DNA of 64,000 bases from Cereibacter ovatus (GTDB taxonomy: Bacteria; Pseudomonadota; Alphaproteobacteria; Rhodobacterales; Rhodobacteraceae). Where the stretch lies: NCBI RefSeq assembly GCF_900207575.1, contig NZ_OAOQ01000003.1, forward strand, positions 304,737-368,736, given 5' to 3'. The position numbers and the translations under genes are program-made. Positions 18,588 to 26,828 of this stretch are shown here, piece after piece (position 1 is the stretch's first letter; each line of letters opens with the position of its first letter). The notes under the pieces are model-generated. The model was not told the origin of the DNA, searched no databases, and saw nothing but the letters and a program-made list of their open reading frames with translations.

Positions 18588-19622
18588 TCAGAAATCCTCG
18601 AACACCGAAGGCAGGGCGGGCGGCGCCTCATCCAGCCAGCGCGGCACCGGCAGGCCCTTGTCCTTCAGGAAGGCGGGGTTGAACAGTTTGGACTGATAGC
18701 GGTTGCCATAGTCGCACAGCACCGTGACGATGGTGTGGCCCGGCCCCATCTCGCGCGCCATGCGGATGGCGCCGGCGATGTTGATCCCGGACGAGCCGCC
18801 AAGGCACAGCCCTTCGTCCTGCACCAGATCGTAGATGATCGGCAGCGCCTCGGCATCGGGGATGCGGTAGCTGAAATCCGGGTGCAGCCCTTCCAGATTG
18901 GCGGTGATCCGCCCCTGCCCGATGCCTTCGGTGATCGAGCTTCCGGGCGCGTCCAGCGTGCCTTGGGTGTAATAGGAATGCAGCGCGGCGCCCTCCGGGT
19001 CGGCCAGACCGATCTTCACGCCCCGGGGCTGAAGCGCCATGGCCACGCCCGCCAGCGTCCCGCCAGAGCCGACGGCGCAGATGAAGCCGTCAACCTTGCC
19101 GCCGGTCTGGTCCCAGATCTCGGGGCCGGTGGTCTCGATATGGGCCTGACGGTTGGCCACATTGTCGAACTGGTTGGCCCAGATCGCGCCGCGGGGTTCG
19201 GTCCGGGCCAGCGCCTCGGCCAAACGGCCGGAATAGCGCACATAGTTGTTCGGGTTGCGGTAGGGCGCCGCGGGCACCTGCACCAGCTGCGCCCCCGCAA
19301 GCCGGATCATGTCCTTCTTTTCCTGACTTTGCGTCTCGGGGATCACGATCACGGTGCGGAACCCCATCGAGGCGCCGACCAGCGCCAGACCGATGCCGGT
19401 ATTGCCGGCCGTGCCCTCGACGATGGTGCCCCCCGGCTGCAACACGCCCTGCGCCACCGCATCGCGGATGATGTAAAGCGCCGCGCGGTCCTTGACCGAC
19501 TGGCCGGGGTTCAGAAACTCGCATTTGCCAAGGATTTCGCAGCCGGTCAGTTCCGAGGCCCTGCGGAGACGGATCAGGGGGGTGTTGCCGATCGTGTCGG
19601 CAAGGTCTCTTTGGATGCGCAT
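18588..19622 (-). CDS. cysK: Cysteine synthase A
   Basis: Pyridoxal-phosphate enzyme making cysteine from O-acetylserine and sulfide. It has 344 residues. NPGQSVKDRAA carries the PLP lysine at residue 44; EGTAGNTGIGLALVGAS binds the substrate carboxylate; GSGGTLAG holds the cofactor phosphate; LGGSSGIN follows. ATG 19622 is preceded by AAAGGAC. It completes the pathway begun by cysI/cysH earlier in the window. The trgA-trgB-cysK arrangement is the one described at a tellurite-resistance locus of Rhodobacter sphaeroides; cysteine and thiol supply counter tellurite. A mechanosensitive channel gene follows 4 bp after it. Confidence 0.93.
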   Translation of the reverse strand: MRIQRDLADTIGNTPLIRLRRASELTGCEILGKCEFLNPGQSVKDRAALYIIRDAVAQGVLQPGGTIVEGTAGNTGIGLALVGASMGFRTVIVIPETQSQEKKDMIRLAGAQLVQVPAAPYRNPNNYVRYSGRLAEALARTEPRGAIWANQFDNVANRQAHIETTGPEIWDQTGGKVDGFICAVGSGGTLAGVAMALQPRGVKIGLADPEGAALHSYYTQGTLDAPGSSITEGIGQGRITANLEGLHPDFSYRIPDAEALPIIYDLVQDEGLCLGGSSGINIAGAIRMAREMGPGHTIVTVLCDYGNRYQSKLFNPAFLKDKGLPVPRWLDEAPPALPSVFEDF

Positions 19623-19646
19623 GGCCTTGTCCTTTGCTGTGGCTCC

Positions 19647-19675
19647 TGTGTAGGGGCGAGGGGGTCGGAACTCAA
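19647..19675 (-). promoter_or_regulatory. Candidate cysK promoter
   Basis: On the minus strand, TTGAGT (19675-19670), 17-bp spacer, TACACA (19652-19647), with a leader of about 20 bases to the cysK start. The -10 is weak. Confidence 0.35.
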
Positions 19676-19928
19676 GCGCCGCCCCTGCGGGAAAGGCGGA
19701 TCGGCGCCGGTCGGAAAGGCGGGGAACGCACAGGGTCGTCGGCTGGGGCGGATCGCCGGGCAGAGGCGCGCGCCCGGCCCGCCGTGCGGGGGCACAGCCC
19801 GCCCGCCGCCCGACTGCGGACGGCAAGGGCACGCGGCCTGCCGTTACACTGCACAAGGCGCTGGATCGGGCAGGAAGCACAATCGCCACGCGCGCCGTTG
19901 CCGTGACCGCCGCCGCCGCGCAGCCCCG
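19676..19928. other. cysK-trgB intergenic stretch
   Basis: This is most of the 306-bp gap between trgB and cysK. It is very GC-rich. I see no gene, RNA or repeat in it. Confidence 0.4.
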
Positions 19929-21038
19929 TCAGGGCGCAGACCGGGCCACCGCCGCCCGCAACCCGTCCCGCTCGCGCTGAAGCCAGAGCGCGGTCAGGAT
20001 CAGCGGGCCATTGCTGACCGCGCCGGATGCCACCAGATCCATCAGCCGGTGGAAGCCGACAAGATGGCCGCGGATATCCTCGGCCTCGCCCTCGATGCCA
20101 AAGACGCCCTCGACCCCGTCAGGCAGATCGGCAATCGCCACGAAAGAGTAAAGATATTCCGCCTTGGCTCCTGGCGTGGGGTAGTAATTCGCCACCGGCA
20201 GCACCGCCCCCAACGCAAGGCCGGCCTCTTCCACCGCTTCGCGGCGGGCGGTGTCCTCGGGGGTTTCGCCGGGATCGACCCGGCCGGCGATCGGCTCCAG
20301 CAGCCACGGCTGGCCATCACCGCGGGCAAAGGGGCCCATGCGGAACTGTTCGACCAGCAACACCCGGTCGCGGACCGGATCATAGGGCAGCACCGTCACC
20401 GCATCCCCCGACAGGAACACCGCACGATTGACCTGCGGACTCATCTCGCCATTGAAGCGGCGATAGCGCAGGTCATATTCCTCGACCGCGAAAAACCTTG
20501 CATAGACCTGACGCCGGCGGGCCACCGCCAGATCGTCGGGGCCGGGCCGGCGGCATGGCCCCGACGGGGCCTCGGCCGCCGCGCGCACCCGGCTGGCCCC
20601 ATGCACCAGCATCATCCCGTAGCGCGCCGCGACCGACCGGGCCGGAACCTCGGGCCACAGCGCCATCACATCGCCCGCAGTGGCGGCGACGGTCGGCCCC
20701 CACTGCGCCGCCCATGACGCGGCTTGCCACGGGCCGGCGTCTGGCACCGCCAGCAGATGGGCCGTGGCCGTGGCCCCCGCCACCGTGACCGTCCCCGGGC
20801 AAAGCCCCACGGCAGTCTGGTAAAACCCAAGCCGCGCGGCCTCGTCCGGGCCAAGCGTGACCAGCAGCCCCTCGGCCTCGGCCCCCGGCGCTGCGGCCAG
20901 CCCCACACGCGCCCGATCGGCGCAGATCGCATGATCCGCCAGCCGCGCGGCATGGCCCTGAACCGCGCGTCCCAGAACCGCCGCGCGCAAGGTATCAGAT
21001 GCCAGCGGACCGGCCAGAAAGACGCGGACAGAGGTCAC
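19929..21038 (-). CDS. trgB: TrgB: AIG2-like plus Nudix (ADP-ribose pyrophosphatase) protein
   Basis: Two-domain protein of 369 residues. Residues 1-130 resemble the gamma-glutamylcyclotransferase/AIG2 fold (VRVFLAGPLASDTLRAAVLG) but the YGSL motif is degenerate. Residues about 190-350 are a Nudix hydrolase of the ADP-ribose pyrophosphatase type with an intact Nudix box: GRVDPGETPED near 251, then REAVEEAGL. R. sphaeroides TrgB, part of the trgAB tellurite-resistance locus near cysK, has this architecture. The start is uncertain: GTG 21038 overlaps the trgA stop (GTGA), while ATG 21059 would add seven residues. It probably degrades ADP-ribose or related nucleotides; its link to tellurite is known genetically, not mechanistically. 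Confidence 0.85.
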   Translation of the reverse strand: MTSVRVFLAGPLASDTLRAAVLGRAVQGHAARLADHAICADRARVGLAAAPGAEAEGLLVTLGPDEAARLGFYQTAVGLCPGTVTVAGATATAHLLAVPDAGPWQAASWAAQWGPTVAATAGDVMALWPEVPARSVAARYGMMLVHGASRVRAAAEAPSGPCRRPGPDDLAVARRRQVYARFFAVEEYDLRYRRFNGEMSPQVNRAVFLSGDAVTVLPYDPVRDRVLLVEQFRMGPFARGDGQPWLLEPIAGRVDPGETPEDTARREAVEEAGLALGAVLPVANYYPTPGAKAEYLYSFVAIADLPDGVEGVFGIEGEAEDIRGHLVGFHRLMDLVASGAVSNGPLILTALWLQRERDGLRAAVARSAP

Positions 21039-21475
21039 GACCACCGCCGCCCGGCCCATTCGGCCAGCGCACCCCCGACAAACCCGCCCACCAGCAGCGC
21101 GGCCAACAGTTCAGGCGCCAGCGCAAGCCTTGCGTGATCCAGCATCAGATCCACCACCCCGACCAGCGCCTCCATCGGGCCGTGATACAGCTTGCGCATG
21201 GCGCGGATCAGCATGATCTGGATCGAATAGGCCAGCAGCCCCCAGAACAGGATGGTCACGGCGGTACGGACCCCGGTGCCCATCGCCACCCCGAACCCGC
21301 GCCCGGCCAGCGCGCCACTGATCCGCCAGCCGCAGATCAGCCCGATCAGCGCCGCCGCCGGACCGAAGGTGGCGGTGGGCGTCCCTTCGGGCAATTGCTG
21401 CCCGAAAAGCCCGCCCGCCAGAAAGCCCAGCGCGGCAAACGCCAGCGCGGCGAAAAGTTTGGCTGCCGTCGGCAT
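21035..21475 (-). CDS. trgA: TrgA family membrane protein
   Basis: Inner-membrane protein of 146 residues with four hydrophobic segments: LFAALAFAALGFLAGGLFG, TATFGPAAALIGLICGWRI, GVRTAVTILFWGLLAYSIQI, and the C-terminal LAALLVGGFVGGALAEWAG. Between the third and fourth lies RKLYHGPMEALVGVVDLM, typical of TrgA. The start MPTAAKLFAAL (21475) matches family members; a start at 21490 would add five residues. It overlaps trgB by 4 bp. TrgA contributes to tellurite resistance in Rhodobacter; its transport or structural function is not established. Confidence 0.85.
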   Translation of the reverse strand: MPTAAKLFAALAFAALGFLAGGLFGQQLPEGTPTATFGPAAALIGLICGWRISGALAGRGFGVAMGTGVRTAVTILFWGLLAYSIQIMLIRAMRKLYHGPMEALVGVVDLMLDHARLALAPELLAALLVGGFVGGALAEWAGRRWS

Positions 21476-21499
21476 TCCCACCTGCCCCAAGGGGCCGTC

Positions 21500-22711
21500 T
21501 CAGGCGGCCCGCATTACCGTGATCTGTGTCACGTCGCAGTTTCGACCGTGGAAAGAGCCCGCGCAAGAGGTGAGGTAAAAGTTCCACATGCGGCGGAACC
21601 TCTCGTCAAAACCCATCGCCGCCACCCGATCCCAGCGTTCGTTGAACGTCTCGTGCCAGCGGCGCAGCGTCATGGAATAGCTTTCGCCGAACTCGATGCT
21701 GTCCACCACCGTCAACCCCGCCCGGCCGATCTCGGCCCGCAGCGCCATCGGAGACGGCAGCATTCCCCCCGGGAAGATATATTTCTGGATGAAATCAACG
21801 CTGCGGCGATAGACCTCCCAGCGTTTGTCCTGAACGGTGATGATCTGAAGCGTGGCGCGGGCCTCGGGCTTCAGCCTTTCGCGCAGGGTCTGGAAATAGA
21901 CCGGCCAGTATTTCTCGCCCACCGCCTCGAACATCTCGATCGAGGCGATGCCATCATAGCTGCCACGCTCGTCCCGGTAATCCTGCAAGCGGATCTCGAC
22001 CCGGTCGGACAGGCCCGCCCGGGCGATCCGCTCGACCGCGTAATCGTGCTGCGCCTGACTGATCGTCAGGCCGGTGACGCGCAACCCGCGTTCCTTGGCG
22101 GCATATTCGGCAAACCCGCCCCAGCCGCAGCCGATCTCAAGCACATGATCGCCGGGCTTCGCCCCCATCCGATCGACCATGCTGGCGTATTTCAACCGCT
22201 GCGCTTCTTCCAGACTTTCCTGCCCGGTGCGGAACAGCGCCGAGGAATAGGTCATGCTGTCGTCCAGCCACAGGGCATAGAACTCGTTTCCAAGGTCGTA
22301 ATGCGCGGCAATGTTGCGCCGCGCCTGCCGCCTGGAATTGCCCCGCAACCAGTGGCGCAGATTTTCATAGGCACGCAGCAAAGCCATGCCGGGAAAGCCG
22401 TCATAGACGCCGTCATTGTCGGCATGAACCAGATCCATGAAGGCTTGCAGGTCCGGCGTGGACCAGCCGCCATCCACATAGGCTTCGCAGAAACCAAGAT
22501 CGCCCTCGCGAATCAGCCGGGCGAAGATGTCGGGATCGTGGATGTCCAGTTCCGCCACCGGCCCTGGCCCCGCCCCCTCGACCCGGAACCGGCGGCCGTC
22601 GTCCAGAACGAAATCCAGCCGCCCATGCCGCAGGTTCTGCATCACCTCATACACCTGCGAGAAATATCTCGGCAGATCGTGCTGCCCCCGCGTGCTGACC
22701 AGTGCCGTCAT
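21500..22711 (-). CDS. cfa: Cyclopropane-fatty-acyl-phospholipid synthase
   Basis: Adds a methylene group from S-adenosylmethionine across cis double bonds of membrane phospholipid acyl chains. It has 403 residues. The SAM-binding loop HVLEIGCGWGGFAEYAAKE is near 189; AHYDLGNEFYALWLD, YSSALF and FIQKYIFPGGMLPS are standard CFA landmarks, and the C-terminal LTSCAGSFHGRN is family-like. ATG 22711 has a polypurine ribosome site (AAGGGAACGGG); an in-frame start at 22768 lies inside the photolyase reading frame. It follows the photolyase gene by about 40 bp on the same strand, so the two may be co-transcribed. Confidence 0.93.
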   Translation of the reverse strand: MTALVSTRGQHDLPRYFSQVYEVMQNLRHGRLDFVLDDGRRFRVEGAGPGPVAELDIHDPDIFARLIREGDLGFCEAYVDGGWSTPDLQAFMDLVHADNDGVYDGFPGMALLRAYENLRHWLRGNSRRQARRNIAAHYDLGNEFYALWLDDSMTYSSALFRTGQESLEEAQRLKYASMVDRMGAKPGDHVLEIGCGWGGFAEYAAKERGLRVTGLTISQAQHDYAVERIARAGLSDRVEIRLQDYRDERGSYDGIASIEMFEAVGEKYWPVYFQTLRERLKPEARATLQIITVQDKRWEVYRRSVDFIQKYIFPGGMLPSPMALRAEIGRAGLTVVDSIEFGESYSMTLRRWHETFNERWDRVAAMGFDERFRRMWNFYLTSCAGSFHGRNCDVTQITVMRAA

Positions 22712-22748
22712 CCCGTTCCCTTCCCGTTCCGGCGCCTGCGCGCCCTTT

Positions 22749-24161
22749 TCATTTGTTGCGTTGCCCATAGGCGGCAAGGGCGCGCTCTCGCCCTGCCACA
22801 AGCGACACCACCGCCGCCGGATAACGTTGCCGCGGCGACAGCCCCCAACTGCGCGGCGCAGCCTCGAAGAACGCCAGCGCCTCGGCACCCGGATCGCGGG
22901 ACAATTCTGCCACAAAACGGCGGCGATAAACGCTATCCGCGTCAAATTTCCCGGCCTGCGTCGCCGGGTTGAAGATGCGGAAATAGGGCGCGGCATCCGG
23001 CCCCGATCCAGCCACCCACTGCCAGCCCAGCGCATTCGCAGCCGGGTCCCAGTCGATCAGACAGTCCTCGAACCAGGCCTGCCCCACCCGCCAGTCGGTC
23101 AGAAGATGCTTGGTCAGATAGCTGGCCGCGATCATCCGGGCACGATTGTGCATGGTGCCGGTCACAAACATCTCGCGCATCGCGGCATCGACGAAGGGCT
23201 CGCCCGTCATGCCGCGACGCCAAAGCTCGGCCTCGGGGCTGTCGCCGCGCCAGGGGAACGCGTCCCACTCTCCCCGCCAGTTGCGCAAGGCGATCTCGGG
23301 GGTGTGATGCAACAGATGCCAGGCGAACTCGCGCCAGACCAGCTCTTGCAGGAACTTGGCCGCACCCGCCCGCCCCTCATCCAGCGCCCGCATCCCGGCA
23401 TGCCAGACGGTGCGGGCCGAAATCTCGCCATAGGTCAGGTTCTCGGACAGACCCGAGGTCACAGCCTCGGCAGGCACGTCGCGCAGCGCCGCATAACGAT
23501 CCACCGGCCCATCCAGAAACCCGGCCAGCCGCGCCCGCGCCACCGCCTCGCCCACCCCGACATGGCGCGCCACAACACCCGCCCCGCGCACCATGGCCTG
23601 CCCCAGCCGCCAGTCCTCCAGCCGGTCGGACGCCGGCCAGACCGACACCGGCCGCACCTCCTTCGGCGTCGGAAGCGGCCCGCCCACCGGCCGATCCCTC
23701 ACCGCCCGCCAGAACGGAGTGTAAACCCGGTAGAACCCACCCTGCCCGGTCTCGACCTCCCAGGGCTCGTGGATCGTGTGGCCCGGATGGCTCACCGCCT
23801 CCAGCCCACGCGCCTTCAAGCCGGCCTTCACCCCCTCGTCCCGCGCTCGCCAGCCGCGTTCATAAAGCCGCCCCCAGCGCACACCCACAGCCCCGACCTC
23901 GGCCGCCAGATCGGCCAGAACCTGCAAGGCCGGCCCCCGCCGCAGCACCAGACGACTTCCCACCGCCTCCAGCGCCCGGGCAAACACCTCAAGCCCCAAC
24001 CCAAGCCGCCACTTCGGCGCAGCCCCCAACGCCTCGGTCTCGGGATCAAGGATGAACACCGGCAGCAAAGGACGCCCCGAGGCCACCGCCTCGGCCAGCA
24101 TGGGATTGTCCGCCAGCCGCAGATCGCGCCTGAACCACAGAATAAGCGGAGCCTCTGACAT
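22749..24161 (-). CDS. phrB: Deoxyribodipyrimidine photolyase, class I
   Basis: Light-driven repair of cyclobutane pyrimidine dimers. It has 470 residues, the normal length. The N-terminal photolyase domain (LILWFRRDLRLADNPMLAEA) binds the antenna chromophore; the C-terminal FAD domain has ENLTYGEISARTVWHAGM, FLQELVWREFAWHLLHH, MHNRARMIAASYLTKHLL and NALGWQWVAGSGPDAAPYF. ATG 24161 (MSEAPLILW) is the family-like start; an in-frame start at 24239 would add 26 residues. No SOS-type box is seen in its leader. Confidence 0.93.
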   Translation of the reverse strand: MSEAPLILWFRRDLRLADNPMLAEAVASGRPLLPVFILDPETEALGAAPKWRLGLGLEVFARALEAVGSRLVLRRGPALQVLADLAAEVGAVGVRWGRLYERGWRARDEGVKAGLKARGLEAVSHPGHTIHEPWEVETGQGGFYRVYTPFWRAVRDRPVGGPLPTPKEVRPVSVWPASDRLEDWRLGQAMVRGAGVVARHVGVGEAVARARLAGFLDGPVDRYAALRDVPAEAVTSGLSENLTYGEISARTVWHAGMRALDEGRAGAAKFLQELVWREFAWHLLHHTPEIALRNWRGEWDAFPWRGDSPEAELWRRGMTGEPFVDAAMREMFVTGTMHNRARMIAASYLTKHLLTDWRVGQAWFEDCLIDWDPAANALGWQWVAGSGPDAAPYFRIFNPATQAGKFDADSVYRRRFVAELSRDPGAEALAFFEAAPRSWGLSPRQRYPAAVVSLVAGRERALAAYGQRNK

Positions 24162-24237
24162 CTGACCTTCTGCACCTCGTTTCAACACATTACGCCACAG
24201 CCGCCGAACCGGATCACTCCATCCGGCTACGACCTTC

Positions 24238-24307
24238 ATTCTGGCAGAAATATCCTCGGGGGGAGCCCGGCCCCCAAGGGCCGGGCCGGGGGGCAGACAG
24301 CCCCCCG
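24238..24307 (-). terminator. Double hairpin plus GGATATTT terminator module (copy 2)
   Basis: Minus-strand order after the aminotransferase stop: hairpin CGGGGGG/CCCCCCG (24287-24307, loop of 7), hairpin GCCCGGCCC/GGGCCGGGC (24265-24286, loop CCAA), then CCCCCCGAGGATATTTCTGCCAG. Same module as at 1943, 29139 and 45026. Confidence 0.65.
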
Positions 24308-24315
24308 CGCGAACG

Positions 24316-25602
24316 TCAGAGAACCGCGTCCAACGCCAGCATCAGCTGCGCCACCTCGGCCTCTGATGTGTAATGCACGAAACTCAGCCGCAACACGCCC
24401 TGGGCCGGATCGACCCCCATCGCCGCCAGCGGGCGCACAGCATAGAAATCGCCCGCACCCGCCATGATCCCCTGCGCCGCCAGCGCCGCCGCCACCGGCG
24501 CCGCCGGCCGGTCAAGCGCGATCGCCAGCGTCGGCGCCCGCAGTTCCGCCTGCCGGGGCCCCAGCAGACGGATGCCGCGCCGCCCCGCCAGTTGATCGAG
24601 AAGCGGACGCAGCAGCCGGATCTCATGCTCGCGCATCAGGCGGTGAACCGCCCGGTTGCGGTCGACCGGGCCGGCGATGCCGGCGGCTGCCAGCCGCGGA
24701 TGCGCCTCGCCCGCCCCGCCCCCTCCGACCGCCGCGGCGGCGTGATGGACGTGCACCTCGTCGATGTAATCGGCCATCCCGGCGCAGGCCGCGACCTGCG
24801 CATGATCCGGCCCCGCAGGTGTCAGACGCTTGAACAGCACATCCGCGTTGAAGAAATGCCCCTGCGCCGGCAGCATCCCGGCAAAGGCGCGGCGGATCAG
24901 CATCAGCCCCTGATGCGGCCCATAGGTCTTGTAGGCCGAGAACAGATACACATCCGCCCCCAGCGCCCCCATGTCCGGCAACCCGTGCGGCGCATAGCTG
25001 ACGCCGTCGACACAGCTGAACGCACCCGCCGCGCGCACCGTGGCGCAGATTTCGGCCACCGGGTTGATCTCGCCCACCACATTGGAACAATGGGGAAAAC
25101 AGACAAGCCGCACCTGCCCGTCCGCCAGCAGCGGCACCAGTCCCGCAGGGTCGAGATGGCCGGTGTCCGGGTCGATCTTCCATTCGCGGATCTCGATCCC
25201 GTCCTCGGCCAGCCGCCGCCACACGCCCGAGTTCGCCTCGTGGTCCTGATCGGTGACCACCACCGCCCCGGCCCGTCCCTTCAGCCAGCCGCGCACCGCC
25301 TGCGCCAGCACGAAGGTATTGGCCGAGGTCGAGGGACCGAAGGACAGCTCGTCCTCATCCACCCCCATCAGCGCGGCCAGCCGGCTGCGCGCCTCGTCCA
25401 TCTCGGCGCCCGCGGCATGGCTGGCGGCATAGGCGGCATAGGGCTGCACCTTGCGCTGGTGATAGAACCGGAACAGCCGGTCGATCACCGCGCCGCAGGT
25501 ATAGGACCCGCCCGCATTTTCAAAGAACGCCTGCCCCGCCAACGACGGCTCGGACAAGGCAGGAAACCGCGCGCGGACAAAGTCGATATCGAGGGTGGTC
25601 AT
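24316..25602 (-). CDS. Class V aminotransferase / cysteine desulfurase-like protein
   Basis: PLP-dependent fold-type I enzyme of 428 residues, cytoplasmic. The N-terminus ARFPALSEPSLAGQAFFENAG and FGPSTSANTFVLAQAV are typical of class V. VTDQDHEANSGVW contains the His that stacks on PLP, and SAYKTYGPHQGLML holds the Schiff-base lysine near residue 223. No Cys-containing catalytic loop of SufS/IscS type is evident where one is expected, so it is probably not the main cysteine desulfurase; selenocysteine lyase-like, kynureninase-like or lyase activities are alternatives. ATG 25602 (MTTLDIDFVR) is preferred over an in-frame start 18 bases upstream. No operon partner; a terminator follows. Confidence 0.78.
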   Translation of the reverse strand: MTTLDIDFVRARFPALSEPSLAGQAFFENAGGSYTCGAVIDRLFRFYHQRKVQPYAAYAASHAAGAEMDEARSRLAALMGVDEDELSFGPSTSANTFVLAQAVRGWLKGRAGAVVVTDQDHEANSGVWRRLAEDGIEIREWKIDPDTGHLDPAGLVPLLADGQVRLVCFPHCSNVVGEINPVAEICATVRAAGAFSCVDGVSYAPHGLPDMGALGADVYLFSAYKTYGPHQGLMLIRRAFAGMLPAQGHFFNADVLFKRLTPAGPDHAQVAACAGMADYIDEVHVHHAAAAVGGGGAGEAHPRLAAAGIAGPVDRNRAVHRLMREHEIRLLRPLLDQLAGRRGIRLLGPRQAELRAPTLAIALDRPAAPVAAALAAQGIMAGAGDFYAVRPLAAMGVDPAQGVLRLSFVHYTSEAEVAQLMLALDAVL

Positions 25603-25674
25603 GGCATCTCCGGGGATCATCGGCCAAGGCTAGACCCCGCCCCTTTCGCTGACAAGGTGCCGCCGCCCCGACGC

Positions 25675-26664
25675 TCAGGCCGTCACATCCACCACCACCC
25701 GGCCCTGCACGCCGCCCTTCAGGATCGCCTCGCCCAGCGCCGGCAGATCGGCCAGCGTGGCCGGACGGACCATCGCCTCAAGCTTGTCCATCGGCAGTTC
25801 GGTGGCAATCCGCGCCCATGCCCGCACCCGGTCGGGCAAGGGGCGCATCACGCTGTCGATGCCCAGCAGGTTCACCCCGCGCAGAATGAACGGCACAACC
25901 GTCGCCGGCAGCGCCGCCCCACCGGCCAACCCCACCGCCGCAACCGAGGCACCATAGGCCATCTGCCCCAGAATGCGGGCCAGCATCGCGCCGCCCACCG
26001 CATCCACACAGCCGGCCCAGGTCTCTGATTCCAATGGGCGCTTCACCGTTTCGGCCAGATCCTCGCGCGGAACGATCCGTGCGGCACCCAGACCACGCAG
26101 ATAGTCCGCCGTCTCGGGCCGCCCGGTCACCGCGGCCACCCGGTAGCCCCGCGCCGCAAGAATCGCCGTCGCAACCGAGCCCACACCCCCCGCGGCCCCC
26201 GTCACCAGCACCTCGCCCGATGCCGGCACCAGCCCGTGATCCTCAAGCGCCATCACCGCCAGCATGGCCGTCAACCCGGCGGTGCCCACGGCCATCGCCG
26301 CCCGCGTCGTCAGCGTCTCGGGCAGCTTCACCAGCCAGTCGGCCTTCACCCGCGCCTTCGTCGCATACCCGCCCCAGCGGATTTCCCCGACGCGCCAGCC
26401 GGTCAGCACCACCCGATCCCCCGGCTGAAACCGCGGGTCAGCCGAGCTTTCCACCCGCCCCGCGAAATCGATCCCCGGCACATGCGGCCAGACCTTCACC
26501 AGACCGCCCCCCGCCCCAAGGCACAGCCCGTCCTTGTAGTTCAGGGTCGAGTATTCGACCGCAACCGTCACCTCGCCCTCTGGCAGGCAGGAGTCCTCCA
26601 GTTCCCGCACCACGGCGCGCGTTGCACCTGCGGCATCCTTCTCGACCACCAGCGCCCGAAACAT
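25675..26664 (-). CDS. acuI: Acryloyl-CoA reductase (AcuI/YhdH medium-chain reductase)
   Basis: NADPH-dependent reduction of acryloyl-CoA to propionyl-CoA, used in 3-hydroxypropionate and DMSP/acrylate metabolism and in acrylate detoxification. It has 329 residues. The zinc-free MDR signature includes EYSTLNYKDGLCL, WPHVPGIDFAGRV, FQPGDRVVLTGW and the NADPH loop VTGAAGGVGSVA near 155. LRGVNLLGIDSVM is characteristic of the AcuI/YhdH group. ATG 26664 (MFRALVVEKD) is the family start. It is alone, divergent from the binding-protein gene. The family is certain; the physiological substrate is inferred from homologues. Confidence 0.85.
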   Translation of the reverse strand: MFRALVVEKDAAGATRAVVRELEDSCLPEGEVTVAVEYSTLNYKDGLCLGAGGGLVKVWPHVPGIDFAGRVESSADPRFQPGDRVVLTGWRVGEIRWGGYATKARVKADWLVKLPETLTTRAAMAVGTAGLTAMLAVMALEDHGLVPASGEVLVTGAAGGVGSVATAILAARGYRVAAVTGRPETADYLRGLGAARIVPREDLAETVKRPLESETWAGCVDAVGGAMLARILGQMAYGASVAAVGLAGGAALPATVVPFILRGVNLLGIDSVMRPLPDRVRAWARIATELPMDKLEAMVRPATLADLPALGEAILKGGVQGRVVVDVTA

Positions 26665-26828
26665 GTTCCCACCCCTCGCGTTCAGTGCCATCCCGCCCAC
26701 ACCGGCCCGACAAGCCGTTCCAGCCACACGCTGATTCTGTGCTTGAGCGAACCCCGGGCCTATTCTAGCGTTCCTTCATCCCCCGGCCAGCCCGGACCCG
26801 CCACAGACCCACGATCGAAGGAGCTTCC

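Noticed and set aside
16481..18682. A long plus-strand open frame opposite the MscS gene
   Set aside because: Composition is Gln/His/Arg-rich without motifs; the minus-strand frame has clear MscS features.
22715..22729. A second GTTC-N7-GTTC match, just upstream of the cfa start
   Set aside because: It lies in the polypurine ribosome site (repeated GGGAACGGG on the coding strand) and cfa is not a damage gene. It shows how easily this motif arises by chance.
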